From: Candidatus Villigracilis affinis
GTDB taxonomy: Bacteria > Chloroflexota > Anaerolineae > Anaerolineales > Villigracilaceae
Length of the DNA stretch: 64,000 bases
Direction of reading: 5' to 3'
NCBI GenBank assembly: GCA_016718275.1
Contig: JADKEA010000019.1
Coordinates: forward strand, 372,001-436,000
In this document: piece after piece, positions 7,810-15,399 of the stretch
How the letters are laid out: the number at the start of each line of letters is the position of its first letter
Position numbering within the stretch: position 1 is the stretch's first letter
Notes under the pieces: generated by a model
Database searches by the model: none
What the model saw: the letters and a program-made list of their open reading frames with translations, nothing else
Told to the model about the DNA's origin: nothing
Translations under genes and position numbers: made by a program

Positions 7810-9660
7810 ATGAAAAAAATGCAAGATTCAGAGCTTCGCTATCGCCGCCTGTTCGAGGCCGCCCAGGATGGCATCTTAATTCTGGATGCCAAAACGGGAA
7901 TGATCGAAGATGTCAATCCATTTTTGATAAAAATGCTGGGGTATTCGCGTGAAGAGTTCATAAAAAAGAAACTCTGGGAAGTGGGTGCGTTCAGGGATAT
8001 TGAAGCCAGTCAGGATGCCTTTGAGGCATTGCAGATGAACGAATATATCCGCTATGAAGACCTGCCGCTCAAAACGAAAGATGGACGGCTCATACAGGTG
8101 GAATTCGTCAGCAATGTATATCTGGTGGGAAATGAAAAAGTGATCCAATGTAATATCCGTGACATCACCAAGCGCTGGCAGGCAGAGGAGGCGTTGCGGA
8201 AGAATGGCGAATTACTCCACGCCGTCTTGAATAGCGCTCCCATCACGATCTTTGCAACCGACAGCAAGGGTGTGTTTACTCTCCACGAAGGCAGCGGCCT
8301 GCAGCGGGTTGGAATGAAGCGCGGCGAGAATGTCGGCGAATCAGCTTTCGAACTTTTCCACTCTCTACCGGTTACTGAGCCCTCCGGTAATGTCACGACT
8401 GGAGAAGAGGTTCTTAAGCGTGTCTTTAGCGGCGAAACTGTTGCGGGTATCACCGAACTAAAGGGCATATATTTTGATAACCGGTTTGCGCCCATCCTGG
8501 ATGCAGTGGGAAATTTGGCAGGCCTGGTGGGTGTTGCAACAGATATTACCGAAAGCAAACAGGCGGGGGCAAGAATTCGACGGCAGCTTGAACATCTGAC
8601 TGCCTTGAGCGCCATTGACCGCGTGATCGCAGCGAATTTTGATATAAAACTTAGCCTCTCGGAGATCCTCACTCATGTGAGAGGTGAACTTGAGGTTGAT
8701 GCGGCTGATATTTTGATCCTGAACCCGAGTTTACAAATGTTGGAATATGGTGCTGATAGCGGTTTTCGTAACAGGGTTATTCAAAGTACACAGGTTCGTT
8801 TGGGTGAAGGCTATGCGGGACGCGTGGCTTTGGAACGTCAGTTTGTTCGGGTCAGACATTTGGATGAGGATTCGGATCATTTACTGTTGACCAAAGTCTT
8901 GCGAGACGAGGGTTTCGTGTGTTACTTCGGCGTTCCGCTCATTTCCAAGGGACAGGTGAAAGGTGTGCTGGAAGTTTTCCATCGCAGTGAACTTGAGCCT
9001 GACGCAGAATGGTTTGATTTTTTCAGCACTCTGGCTGGGCAAACGGCAATCGCATTGGAGAATGCCATGCTGTTTGAGAGTCAGCAGCGCTCGAATCAGG
9101 AACTGACTCTGGCATACGATGCCACGATCGAAGGCTGGTCGCGCGCGCTGGACTTGCGTGACAAGGAAACTGAAGGACATTCCAAACGAGTGACAGAGAG
9201 AGCAGTAAAGCTGGCACGTACATTCGGTTTGAGCGAGACGGAACTGATACAAGTCCGTTGGGGAGCGTTGCTTCATGATATTGGCAAGATGGGTGTTCCA
9301 GATAGCATCCTGCTCAAGCCTGATTCTCTAACAGAAGAAGAATGGATGGTAATGAAAAAACACCCAATTTTCGCTTATGAGCTGCTCGCTCCTGTTCGTT
9401 ATCTGAGGCTGGCCCTGGATATTCCTTATTGTCATCATGAAAGGTGGGATGGCAGCGGTTATCCGCGGAGCCTGGCAGGGGAGCAGATTCCATTAACGGC
9501 ACGCATTTTTGCAGTGGTCGACGTGCAGGATGCGCTACTCTCAGACCGCCCATACCGTACTGCATGGACGGTCGATAAAGTACGCAAGCATATCCGTACT
9601 TTATCAGGAACCCACTTTGACCCACAGGTTGTGGAAGCATTTTTGAATGTTGATTCCTAA
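7810..9660 (+). CDS. PAS-PAS-GAF-HD-GYP cyclic di-GMP phosphodiesterase
   Basis: A protein of 616 residues that probably hydrolyses cyclic di-GMP. PAS 1 spans residues 5-120, PAS 2 about 132-250, a GAF domain about 270-430, and the HD-GYP domain 440-615. The HD pair (LLHDIGKMGVPD), the following HP, and the ERWDGSGYP signature are all present. The usual VVDVFDAL reads VVDVQDAL, one unusual residue. PAS 1 is almost the same as the PAS of the diguanylate cyclase at 1885, so the two opposing enzymes probably read the same signal. The start is ATG 7810; an upstream AAGGCAGTAATC gives a modest ribosome binding site. Confidence 0.92.
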   Translation: MKKMQDSELRYRRLFEAAQDGILILDAKTGMIEDVNPFLIKMLGYSREEFIKKKLWEVGAFRDIEASQDAFEALQMNEYIRYEDLPLKTKDGRLIQVEFVSNVYLVGNEKVIQCNIRDITKRWQAEEALRKNGELLHAVLNSAPITIFATDSKGVFTLHEGSGLQRVGMKRGENVGESAFELFHSLPVTEPSGNVTTGEEVLKRVFSGETVAGITELKGIYFDNRFAPILDAVGNLAGLVGVATDITESKQAGARIRRQLEHLTALSAIDRVIAANFDIKLSLSEILTHVRGELEVDAADILILNPSLQMLEYGADSGFRNRVIQSTQVRLGEGYAGRVALERQFVRVRHLDEDSDHLLLTKVLRDEGFVCYFGVPLISKGQVKGVLEVFHRSELEPDAEWFDFFSTLAGQTAIALENAMLFESQQRSNQELTLAYDATIEGWSRALDLRDKETEGHSKRVTERAVKLARTFGLSETELIQVRWGALLHDIGKMGVPDSILLKPDSLTEEEWMVMKKHPIFAYELLAPVRYLRLALDIPYCHHERWDGSGYPRSLAGEQIPLTARIFAVVDVQDALLSDRPYRTAWTVDKVRKHIRTLSGTHFDPQVVEAFLNVDS

Positions 9661-9742
9661 AGCTTGAAACGTGCAGGTAGTAGATAGGTAGTAGATAGGC
9701 AGAACATCCTGTGCCAGCGAATAAAGCCAGATGCATATGCAC

Positions 9743-9811
9743 CTCCCCCAAGTGGCGGAGATGCACATTCCCCAGCCGATGGATGTGGCTGGGGAATGTG
9801 CATTCTATAAT
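9743..9811 (+). promoter_or_regulatory. 69-bp promoter-like element, copy 4
   Basis: CTCCCCCA (9743-9750), 28 bases, ATGGATG, 20 bases, a perfect TATAAT (9806-9811). The second stem pairs ACATTCCCCAGCC with GGCTGGGGAATGT. It lies 27 bases upstream of the gene at 9839. Confidence 0.8.
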
Positions 9812-9838
9812 GATAAAGAGTACAAATAAGGAGAAATA

Positions 9839-10138
9839 ATGCCCAAGAAATCAGAGGCCGATAAGGCACACAAGTCACATAAACCGCAAATGGCGGATTC
9901 CCGTGGACAAGATCACGCTCAAAAACAAGGCCAAGGCGGGCCGCACGATAATAGAGATAGTCACCCGAAAAAGAATCGTGACATAAAACGGGCCATCGAC
10001 CGTGAAGAAGATGATACGGCCGATAAGATTGGAAAACTGGATAATGGCACGAAACCGAAGAATGGGTGTCTTCCGAAGTTGTTTATGCTGTTCCTGCCGA
10101 TTATGGTAACGGGAGCATATTTTTTCCTCAGATCATAA
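9839..10138 (+). CDS. Lys/His/Asp-rich tail-anchored small protein
   Basis: A protein of 99 residues. The first 75 are extremely polar (MPKKSEADKAHKSHKPQ..., rich in Lys, His, Asp, Gln) and probably disordered; the last 20 (LFMLFLPIMVTGAYFFLRS) form one membrane helix. The layout is that of a tail-anchored cytoplasmic protein. The start is ATG 9839 with AAGGAGAAATA. It is preceded directly by element copy 4 and followed by dodecin at 10182. The family is not recognised. Confidence 0.75.
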   Translation: MPKKSEADKAHKSHKPQMADSRGQDHAQKQGQGGPHDNRDSHPKKNRDIKRAIDREEDDTADKIGKLDNGTKPKNGCLPKLFMLFLPIMVTGAYFFLRS

Positions 10139-10181
10139 AATGACTGAGGTCGATCACAAGCCAATAAAAAGGAGTATTTCC

Positions 10182-10388
10182 ATGTCAGTAGCAAAAGTAA
10201 GTGAAATCATCGTCTCTTCTCCCAAGAGTTTTGATGATGCAATAACGATGGGTATTGCACGCGCTCAAAAGACACTTCGGAATCTTAAGTCTGCATGGGT
10301 CGAGAGCCAACAGATCAAGCTGGACGACAAGGGACAAATTACAGAATACCGGGTTCAGTTAAAAGTCACTTTCATTATCGACGACTGA
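10182..10388 (+). CDS. Dodecin family flavin-binding protein
   Basis: A protein of 68 residues starting at ATG 10182 after AAAAAGGAGTATTTCC; the in-frame codons from 10140 precede this site and are rejected. The pattern 'VSEIIVSSPKSFDDAI..GI.RA..TLRNLKSAWVE.QQ...D..G.I.EYRV.LKVTF' is the dodecin signature, with the flavin-stacking Trp in SAWVE. Dodecins form 12-mers that store or buffer riboflavin or FMN, and are common in stress-related gene groups. Confidence 0.93.
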   Translation: MSVAKVSEIIVSSPKSFDDAITMGIARAQKTLRNLKSAWVESQQIKLDDKGQITEYRVQLKVTFIIDD

Positions 10389-10406
10389 CCGAGAAGCATT
10401 TCATTC

Positions 10407-10435
10407 AAGCCCTGACATATCAAATGGCAGGGCTT
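10407..10435 (+). terminator. Hairpin after the dodecin gene
   Basis: AAGCCCTG (10407-10414) pairs with CAGGGCTT (10428-10435), and CAT/ATG extends the inner stem. No strong T run follows, so termination is likely but not certain. Confidence 0.55.
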
Positions 10436-10468
10436 ATGTGTTCAACACCAGTTGCCTAGGAGAAGAAA

Positions 10469-10849
10469 ATGATCAACTTTCTTATTTGGATCATCGCAGG
10501 GGCATTCGTCGGCTGGGTAGCCAGCCTCATTATGAAGACCAATAATCGGCAGGGTTTGATCGCCGATATTTTCGTCGGTATCGTCGGCGCGTTTGTAGGC
10601 GGTTACTTCCTAAGTCCACTTTTCAACGTCAGTACGATCAATGAAGGAAACTTTAGCATCCCAGCCCTGTTGGTGTCGCTGGGTGGTGCCATCATTTTGC
10701 TGGCCATCTCCAAGCTATTTCGCAACATAGGCGGGTTTCTTTTGATGGTCATTATCCTGCTGCTCATCTATATCTATGTCACCTGCTGGCCGATGGAATT
10801 GGGTTCGGCATTTTGCACAAGTGTAAAAGCATTGCCTTTCCTGCAATAA
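10469..10849 (+). CDS. GlsB/YeaQ/YmgE family stress membrane protein, C-terminally extended
   Basis: A protein of 126 residues with the family pattern of three short helices rich in Gly and Ala: 'IIAGAFVGWVASLIMKTNNRQGLIADIFVGIVGAFVGGYFLSP', then 'LGGAIILLAISKLF'. The usual length is about 82, as in the paralogue at 12239. This copy carries about 40 extra residues including a fourth helix (GFLLMVIILLLIYIYV) and a Cys-containing tail. The start is ATG 10469 after AGGAGAAGAAA. Homologues respond to acid, salt or envelope stress. Confidence 0.88.
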   Translation: MINFLIWIIAGAFVGWVASLIMKTNNRQGLIADIFVGIVGAFVGGYFLSPLFNVSTINEGNFSIPALLVSLGGAIILLAISKLFRNIGGFLLMVIILLLIYIYVTCWPMELGSAFCTSVKALPFLQ

Positions 10850-10922
10850 TGTTCCTTTTGGCCTGGGTGCGATACAAATAAACGAATGACAATGATAACG
10901 TTTTTTAACTGGAGGATGTATC

Positions 10923-11315
10923 ATGAAAGGTTTTATAAAGAACATCGAAGATATTTCCATCAAGAATGAAGAATTTCGGCAGGTGCTCTATACAGCCGAG
11001 AACATTCAGCTTGTGGTCATGTCGTTAAAGCCCAAGGAAGAGATCGGGATGGAAATACACGAACTGGATCAGTTCTTTCGCGTGGAGGAGGGAACAGGTG
11101 AGGCGCTGCTTGAGGGGATTCGCACAAATATCAGCGCGGGCTTTGCCGTGCTCGTTCCTGCAGGAACGAATCACAACATCATCAATACGGGGAGTGTTCC
11201 ACTGAAACTTTATACCCTCTATGCCCCTCCGAATCATAGAGACGGCGTTGTCCACCATACCCGCACCGAAGCGGAGAAGGACAATGAGCACTTTGACGGA
11301 AAAACGACAGAGTAA
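10923..11315 (+). CDS. Cupin domain protein
   Basis: A protein of 130 residues with a single beta-barrel cupin. Motif 1 is 'GMEIHELDQFFRVEEGTGEALLEG' (His near residue 43, then Gln in place of the second His, and Glu), and motif 2 is 'VLVPAGTNHNIINTG'. Metal ligands are thus mostly conserved. The C-terminal 'YAPPNHRDGVVHHTRTEAEKD' is typical of small cupins annotated as mannose-6-phosphate-isomerase-like. The start is ATG 10923 with GGAGGATGTATC. Substrate unknown. Confidence 0.88.
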   Translation: MKGFIKNIEDISIKNEEFRQVLYTAENIQLVVMSLKPKEEIGMEIHELDQFFRVEEGTGEALLEGIRTNISAGFAVLVPAGTNHNIINTGSVPLKLYTLYAPPNHRDGVVHHTRTEAEKDNEHFDGKTTE

Positions 11316-11354
11316 AAGCCCAACGATATATGGCTGTATATAAAAAGCTATATT

Positions 11355-11423
11355 CCCCCCCAAGTGGCGGAGACAAACACACCCCGGTCGATGGATGCGA
11401 CCGGGGTGTGTTCATTGTAGGAT
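11355..11423 (+). promoter_or_regulatory. 69-bp promoter-like element, copy 5
   Basis: CCCCCCCA (one change from CTCCCCCA; 11355-11362), 28 bases, ATGGATG, 20 bases, TAGGAT (11418-11423). The second stem is a perfect 14-bp match, ACACACCCCGGTCG with CGACCGGGGTGTGT. The -10-like box ends 6 bases before ATG 11430, exactly as in copy 1. Confidence 0.8.
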
Positions 11424-11429
11424 GAATGC

Positions 11430-11819
11430 ATGACCCGCGTATATGTAGCCGATGCAAAACCCGAAGAACGTTCCGCCCTGCGGCTGCTCGTGATCGACCT
11501 GAAAATGGAGATGGCTGGTGAAGCCGCCGATTGGTTGACCACATTGGCCCAGGTGCCAGTGAGCCGTACTGACATGTTGTTGGTGGATTGGGATCTACTT
11601 CCCGATTCCCCCGGTATTGCTCTGGACGCACTCCGAAAGGTATGCCCGACAGCGCTGGTCATTGTCCTCATTAGTCATTTGGAGGCACGTCAGCAAGCTG
11701 CGCTCTCCGCCGGGGCCGATGCATTTATCAGTAAAGGCGAAACGCCTGAACGTGTGGCTGAACGCCTGCGCGCAGTTGCAGCCGCCGTACCTAATAAATC
11801 GCCCCATCTGACCAAATGA
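11430..11819 (+). CDS. Orphan CheY-like receiver-domain protein (paralogue of 1032)
   Basis: A protein of 129 residues, MTRVYVADAKPEERSALRLL..., with the acidic site in MLLVDWD and the conserved Lys in FISKGETPE. It has no output domain. It is the paralogue of the gene at 1032, with roughly two thirds of residues shared by eye. Both lack a ribosome binding site, and in both the -10-like hexamer of the 69-bp element ends 6 bases before the ATG, so leaderless translation is expected. Being under the same element, the two are probably co-regulated. Confidence 0.82.
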   Translation: MTRVYVADAKPEERSALRLLVIDLKMEMAGEAADWLTTLAQVPVSRTDMLLVDWDLLPDSPGIALDALRKVCPTALVIVLISHLEARQQAALSAGADAFISKGETPERVAERLRAVAAAVPNKSPHLTK

Positions 11820-11903
11820 GTTACGAAACCGGCGCATTCACAGCTGTCTCGAGCGCCGGCGAAAATTGAGACAGCTTTTGTAAACGATCAAAAGGAGAAT
11901 CAA

Positions 11904-12140
11904 ATGAACCAGGATGTAATGGAAGGCAAGTGGAAGCAAATGAAAGGCGAGGCCAAGGCATGGTGGGGCAAACTCACCGATGATGACCTCGACCGGGCAG
12001 CTGGCAAATTCGAAGTCCTTGCCGGTTTGCTTCAGGAAAAGTATGGCTATACCCGTGAGGCCGCGGCCAGTGAGATCGACAAGCGCGTAACGGAGTATGA
12101 AGCCAAATTGAAGAAGAATACCGTCCCCGCCGCTAAATAA
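11904..12140 (+). CDS. CsbD family stress protein
   Basis: A protein of 78 residues: MNQDVMEGKWKQMKGEAKAWWGKLTDDDLDRAAGKFEVLAGLLQEKYGYTREAAASEIDKRV. The 'GKWKQ.KG..K..WGKLTDDDL....GK...L.G..Q..YGY....A..E' pattern is the CsbD signature. The family is a general-stress marker (sigma-B regulated in Bacillus) of unknown biochemical function. The start is ATG 11904 after AAAAGGAGAATCAA. A hairpin follows the stop. Confidence 0.93.
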   Translation: MNQDVMEGKWKQMKGEAKAWWGKLTDDDLDRAAGKFEVLAGLLQEKYGYTREAAASEIDKRVTEYEAKLKKNTVPAAK

Positions 12141-12151
12141 GCGAATTTATT

Positions 12152-12182
12152 CTGCACCCCTTCCACTCTGGAAGGGATGCAG
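12152..12182 (+). terminator. Hairpin after the csbD-like gene
   Basis: CTGCA-C-CCCTTCC (12152-12164) pairs with GGAAGGG-A-TGCAG (12170-12182) around ACTCT. No T run follows, so strength is uncertain. Confidence 0.6.
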
Positions 12183-12238
12183 ACCCGCCGATATCGTCAT
12201 TCATATACTATATAGTAACAAATAAAAAGGATAAAAAC

Positions 12239-12493
12239 ATGAACATTATCATCTATCTTATTGCTGGAGCGATCGTTGGCTATATTGCCAGCAGGATCAT
12301 GCATACAAATTCACAACAGGGTACGCTGCTTGACATCGTGGTAGGCGTCATCGGCGCGTTCATTGCTGGTTACTTTATCAGCCCATTGTTGGGTATCGGA
12401 ACCATTAACGACGCTGTGACCCTCCCAACCATGTTGGTGACCCTCGTCGGCGCAGTTATTCTGCTATGGATTGTCAAAGCCGTTCGTCGCTAA
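12239..12493 (+). CDS. GlsB/YeaQ/YmgE family stress membrane protein
   Basis: A protein of 84 residues, the standard family length. Three helices: 'IIYLIAGAIVGYIASRIM', 'LLDIVVGVIGAFIAGYFISPLLGI' and 'MLVTLVGAVILLWIVKAV'. It aligns along its full length with the first part of the protein at 10469, including the 'N..QG...DI.VG..GAF..GYF.SP' core. The start is ATG 12239 after AAAAAGGATAAAAAC. It probably acts at the inner membrane in envelope stress; mechanism unknown. Confidence 0.92.
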   Translation: MNIIIYLIAGAIVGYIASRIMHTNSQQGTLLDIVVGVIGAFIAGYFISPLLGIGTINDAVTLPTMLVTLVGAVILLWIVKAVRR

Positions 12494-12533
12494 TAAAGCG
12501 ATACCGGTTATTTAACTCAAGTTAATAGAGTAG

Positions 12534-12564
12534 ATGGTCAGGGGCATCATACACTCCTGACCAT
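12534..12564 (+). terminator. Hairpin after the second GlsB-type gene
   Basis: ATGGTCAGG (12534-12542) and CCTGACCAT (12556-12564) form a 9-bp perfect stem with a 13-base loop, followed by an AT-rich stretch. Confidence 0.55.
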
Positions 12565-12649
12565 CATTATTTATCGCAAACTGGATTTACACAGGCGAGA
12601 ACGACCGCTCATTTAAATAATCGAGCCATGTTTAGAAAGAAGATTTGAA

Positions 12650-13063
12650 ATGTCAAACGAAAATAGAATGTCAGAAGTAAGAACGTCACAAAACGAACCA
12701 GGACGAGAACAGCGCATCTTCTCTTTTAAAGCGACTCAATTGGTTTGGCTGTTATTCGGAATTCTTGAGGCTCTGATCGCGCTCCGCATCGGACTTAAGT
12801 TGATCGGGGCCAACCCCGAGAGCCCGATCGTAGCCCTGATCTATGGATTTACCTACTTGTTCCTGTTCCCATTTGAGGGACTGGTCGGCTCACCCGGATC
12901 TGGCAACATGGTGCTTGAACTTTCCTCCATGTTCGCGATGCTGATTTACGGTCTGATCGCATGGGCCATGGAAAGAATAATCTGGTTGATCTTCTACCGT
13001 CCGCGCGGCCCAGTGGTGGCAGTTACTGAAACCACGACCAGTGAGAACCATACCACGCGCTAA
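12650..13063 (+). CDS. YggT-like integral membrane protein
   Basis: A protein of 137 residues with a polar N-terminus (about 25 residues) and two to three membrane segments: LVWLLFGILEALIALRIGLKLIG, ALIYGFTYLFLFPFEGLVG and FAMLIYGLIAWAMERIIWLIF. The order 'LxxxLEALIALRIxLKLIGAN...FLFPFEGLV' resembles YggT/YlmG-type proteins, which affect membrane organisation and cell division or osmotic tolerance. The start is ATG 12650 with AGAAGATTTGAA upstream, a weak site. Confidence 0.75.
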   Translation: MSNENRMSEVRTSQNEPGREQRIFSFKATQLVWLLFGILEALIALRIGLKLIGANPESPIVALIYGFTYLFLFPFEGLVGSPGSGNMVLELSSMFAMLIYGLIAWAMERIIWLIFYRPRGPVVAVTETTTSENHTTR

Positions 13064-13078
13064 ATAACAGAGGCAGAA

Positions 13079-13249
13079 ATGAATACCCCTCTTCCTTCGG
13101 AAGGTTCTAAAAAACGGCAATCGGGCGTTTTTCTAGCCAGCCAGCTTGTTTTCAATGGCATCCTACAATGGCTGACTAGTTTCATTCGACTGACGGAAGA
13201 GGAACAAAAGGATGCTGGTATTTATTTGGGGTACCAATACCCTGAATAA
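13079..13249 (+). CDS. 56-residue protein ending LTEEEQKDAGIYLG
   Basis: ATG 13079 to TAA 13249, 16 bases after the YggT-like gene, with AGAGGCAGAA as ribosome binding site. The product is MNTPLPSEGSKKRQSG, then a weakly hydrophobic stretch (VFLASQLVFNGILQWLTSFI), then RLTEEEQKDAGIYLGYQYPE. The acidic tail gives it coding character. The last codons overlap the left arm of a long hairpin (13214-13257). Family not recognised; probably co-transcribed with its upstream neighbour. Confidence 0.6.
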   Translation: MNTPLPSEGSKKRQSGVFLASQLVFNGILQWLTSFIRLTEEEQKDAGIYLGYQYPE

Positions 13250-13257
13250 ATACCAGC
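13214..13257 (+). terminator. Long hairpin spanning the stop codon of the 56-residue ORF
   Basis: GCTGGTATTTATT (13214-13226) is the exact reverse complement of AATAAATACCAGC (13245-13257), and an inner GGGTA/TACCC-like pairing lies between them. The stop codon TAA is inside the right arm. It could be an attenuator or a 3'-end protector. Confidence 0.6.
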
Positions 13258-13310
13258 ACGATTTCCAATATAGGCACTTTTTATACTTAGACAACAAGGA
13301 GAAAAACATA

Positions 13311-13673
13311 ATGGACAACGAATATCAAGTCCCCGAACACCGTAAGAGCAACTTTTTTAGCGTTTTGGTCGGTATGCTGATCGGCAGCCTGGCTGGCGCT
13401 GTCACCATGCTGCTGCTGGCTCCCCAATCCGGCGAAGACACCAGATCGCAGATCCAGGAAAAAGGCATTGAACTGCGCGATCGAACCACTGCGATGGTGG
13501 AAGATGCAATGGCGCAAATGCGCCAGGATAGAAATCTGTTAACCATTGGCGGAAAGCGGAAGGCAAAAGAATTATTGCAGCAAGGCCAAACACTGGTCGT
13601 TGAGCAATTGGATCGCGTTTCCGACGCTGCACAAGCAGGGAAAAAGGCAATCCAAAGCTCCTCAGGCTTATAA
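13311..13673 (+). CDS. YtxH domain protein
   Basis: A protein of 120 residues starting at ATG 13311 after ACAAGGAGAAAAACATA; the open frame from 13212 precedes this site. It has a short polar N-terminus, one membrane helix (FFSVLVGMLIGSLAGAVTMLLLAPQSG), and then a long charged amphipathic helix. The 'G...G...G....LLLAP.SG..TR..I...' pattern is the YtxH/general stress signature. These proteins are membrane-anchored and of unknown mechanism. Confidence 0.9.
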   Translation: MDNEYQVPEHRKSNFFSVLVGMLIGSLAGAVTMLLLAPQSGEDTRSQIQEKGIELRDRTTAMVEDAMAQMRQDRNLLTIGGKRKAKELLQQGQTLVVEQLDRVSDAAQAGKKAIQSSSGL

Positions 13674-13768
13674 CAGCACATGATGATGCTGTAGGAAATG
13701 CGATGAGCCAATGGCTGCGATCTTTATGGACAGCAACCTCATCCGTATGAATTCAAAGGAGAATAAAA

Positions 13769-13921
13769 ATGAATATGGATAGATGGAAATGGATATTGCT
13801 CGGAATCTTTTTAATCATCACAGGCCTCGGCCTGCTTGGCATCGGCCTTGGCGCAATATTTAACGTCATCGCGGGAATCTGCGCGCTGATCGCCGGTATT
13901 TTATTCATAATCAACCGCTAA
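13769..13921 (+). CDS. 50-residue two-helix membrane protein
   Basis: ATG 13769 with CAAAGGAGAATAAAA, stop at 13921. The product MNMDRWKWILLGIFLIITG is followed by a Gly-rich helix (LGLLGIGLGAIFNVIAGICALIAGILFIINR). Small Gly-rich double-helix proteins of this kind, with a 'G.L.I..GI.AL.AG' pattern, are frequent in stress loci. Followed by a 15-bp hairpin. Confidence 0.65.
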   Translation: MNMDRWKWILLGIFLIITGLGLLGIGLGAIFNVIAGICALIAGILFIINR

Positions 13922-13928
13922 CTCCAAT

Positions 13929-13980
13929 ATTCCTCTAAAGAGCACAATCTCAAACCGGGAGACCAGCTCTTTAGAGGAAT
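13929..13980 (+). terminator. 15-bp inverted repeat after the 50-residue gene
   Basis: ATTCCTCTAAAGAGC (13929-13943) is the exact reverse complement of GCTCTTTAGAGGAAT (13966-13980), with a 22-base loop. No T run follows. Confidence 0.55.
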
Positions 13981-14054
13981 TGTACTATTTCCAAAAACGG
14001 GAGCAAAATCTTGAAAACACCCCGGGAAATCAACACCGGGTGAAGGAAGGCTTC

Positions 14055-14213
14055 ATGCTTGAATTGACGATCCTGATCCTGACAGTGCAATGGTTTCTCA
14101 GCTTGTTTGGCCAGTCAGCCTTTCCGTCCATGCCCCACACAGGCGGATTTATCTACACACTGTCTGTCCTGATCATCGGCCTGATACTTATGAAATTTAT
14201 TTTTCGTTTATAG
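14055..14213 (+). CDS. 52-residue two-helix membrane protein (lmo0937-like)
   Basis: ATG 14055 after GAAGGAAGGCTTC; the frame is open from 13980 but the earlier part lies in the hairpin. MLELTILILTVQWFLSLFG, a turn 'QSAFPSMPHTGGFIYTL' and a second helix (SVLIIGLILMKFIFRL). Length, turn motif (P.TGG) and layout match the proteins at 6164 and 24270, so it is a third, more diverged family member. Unlike those two it is not preceded by the 69-bp element. Confidence 0.75.
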   Translation: MLELTILILTVQWFLSLFGQSAFPSMPHTGGFIYTLSVLIIGLILMKFIFRL

Positions 14214-14284
14214 CACCCGCCTTTATCCTCCAAAGATATTTATTATTGTAGTTTTTTATCAATGTCACAAAGAAAGGAATGAAT

Positions 14285-15307
14285 ATGTTTTCAGCACAGA
14301 TACAAAAAGCACATGAATTTTCCCGATGTGAAGACCGAAACCAGACGGCAGGCCATGGCGAGCCCCTCAGCCCAGATCAAAAAACGGATGAAACCACCAG
14401 GGAAGCCATTTTACACGCCCTGTGGGACGATGAAATTTTGCGCACAATGGATTATCACGAATTTGATGTTCACGTCAAAAATCGGGTCGTTTATCTGGAT
14501 GGTCATATTGTGAATTCGTCCGGTCAAAACAGAATCATAAATGCCATTGAGACCATTCCGGGTGTTCTCGAAATAAGGAATAACCTTATTCTGGATGACA
14601 AACTCACCCTCGAAGTAGCCGCATTGCTTGGACAGTTGGAACATGTTTATCGATGCAAGTTCTTTACCGGAGCCTCGCATGGGGTGGTGTCCATTAACGG
14701 CATTGTGGATAAGGAAAACATAAAAATGCTGGCAGAAATGTGCGCAGCCAGTCATCCTAACGTTCGTGGTGTGATCAATAATTTGCGAGTTTTGGGAAAC
14801 GATTTGCAGTCCCCAAACCAGCCTTTCCAACAACCCACCATAGGAGAGACGATCTATTTTCTTGACGGGGTTGCCGGGGTTGTAAAGCAGGTAATTCTGA
14901 ATCCGAACAATCGGCGTGTAATTGCGATGACCGTTCAAGGTAAACCCATTGATCAACAGCAGGAAACCAAATCGTTGGCCGATGGCACATCACAGTCTCA
15001 AGAACGGCTGATTGTCATACGTATGAGTACGGTCCGCTATATAACCAGAATCTCAGGGTTTTTGCGCATTGGCAGCAAAGAAAGAAATCGATACCTGGAC
15101 TTTGACCCGAGTCGGTTCATTCCCCCAAGCAATGACTGGACTCCGCCATATCCGTATTGCTCCGAAGATGTGCTAATCCCCATTAAATACAAGAATGTAG
15201 CAGATACTCAAGCAGAAAATGAGCCTCAATTGCTGCCCTTTGGAGCGGTTTTGGAGGATGCTTCGGTCAGGGAACAATACTTTGCAACTGATAGTTTTGG
15301 CTTGTAG
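14285..15307 (+). CDS. Double BON-domain protein with a C-terminal PRC-barrel-like region
   Basis: A protein of about 340 residues without a signal peptide. Two BON-like domains cover residues 40-105 (REAILHALWDDEIL..., VVYLDGHIVNSSGQNRIINAIETIPGVLEIRNNL) and 110-170 (LTLEVAALLGQL..., GVVSINGIVDKENIKMLAEMCAASHPNVRGVINNL). Residues 185-270 (IGETIYFLDGVAGVVKQVILNP) resemble a PRC barrel. BON domains bind membranes or lipids and are common in osmotic-stress proteins. ATG 14285 is preferred over 14279 because of its distance from AAAGGA. The last 70 residues are not recognised. Confidence 0.8.
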   Translation: MFSAQIQKAHEFSRCEDRNQTAGHGEPLSPDQKTDETTREAILHALWDDEILRTMDYHEFDVHVKNRVVYLDGHIVNSSGQNRIINAIETIPGVLEIRNNLILDDKLTLEVAALLGQLEHVYRCKFFTGASHGVVSINGIVDKENIKMLAEMCAASHPNVRGVINNLRVLGNDLQSPNQPFQQPTIGETIYFLDGVAGVVKQVILNPNNRRVIAMTVQGKPIDQQQETKSLADGTSQSQERLIVIRMSTVRYITRISGFLRIGSKERNRYLDFDPSRFIPPSNDWTPPYPYCSEDVLIPIKYKNVADTQAENEPQLLPFGAVLEDASVREQYFATDSFGL

Positions 15308-15399
15308 GACCGAGCAATGCAAGAGCCAGAATTGAACTCAAAATACCACTCTCAACTCATTTTAGTTGCGAATTTAAAATACTCTAAAGGAATAAGAAA

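Noticed and set aside
9665..9705. Short direct repeat GTAGTAGATAG
   Set aside because: Only two units of about 11 bases, without spacers or flanking genes that would suggest CRISPR or another array.
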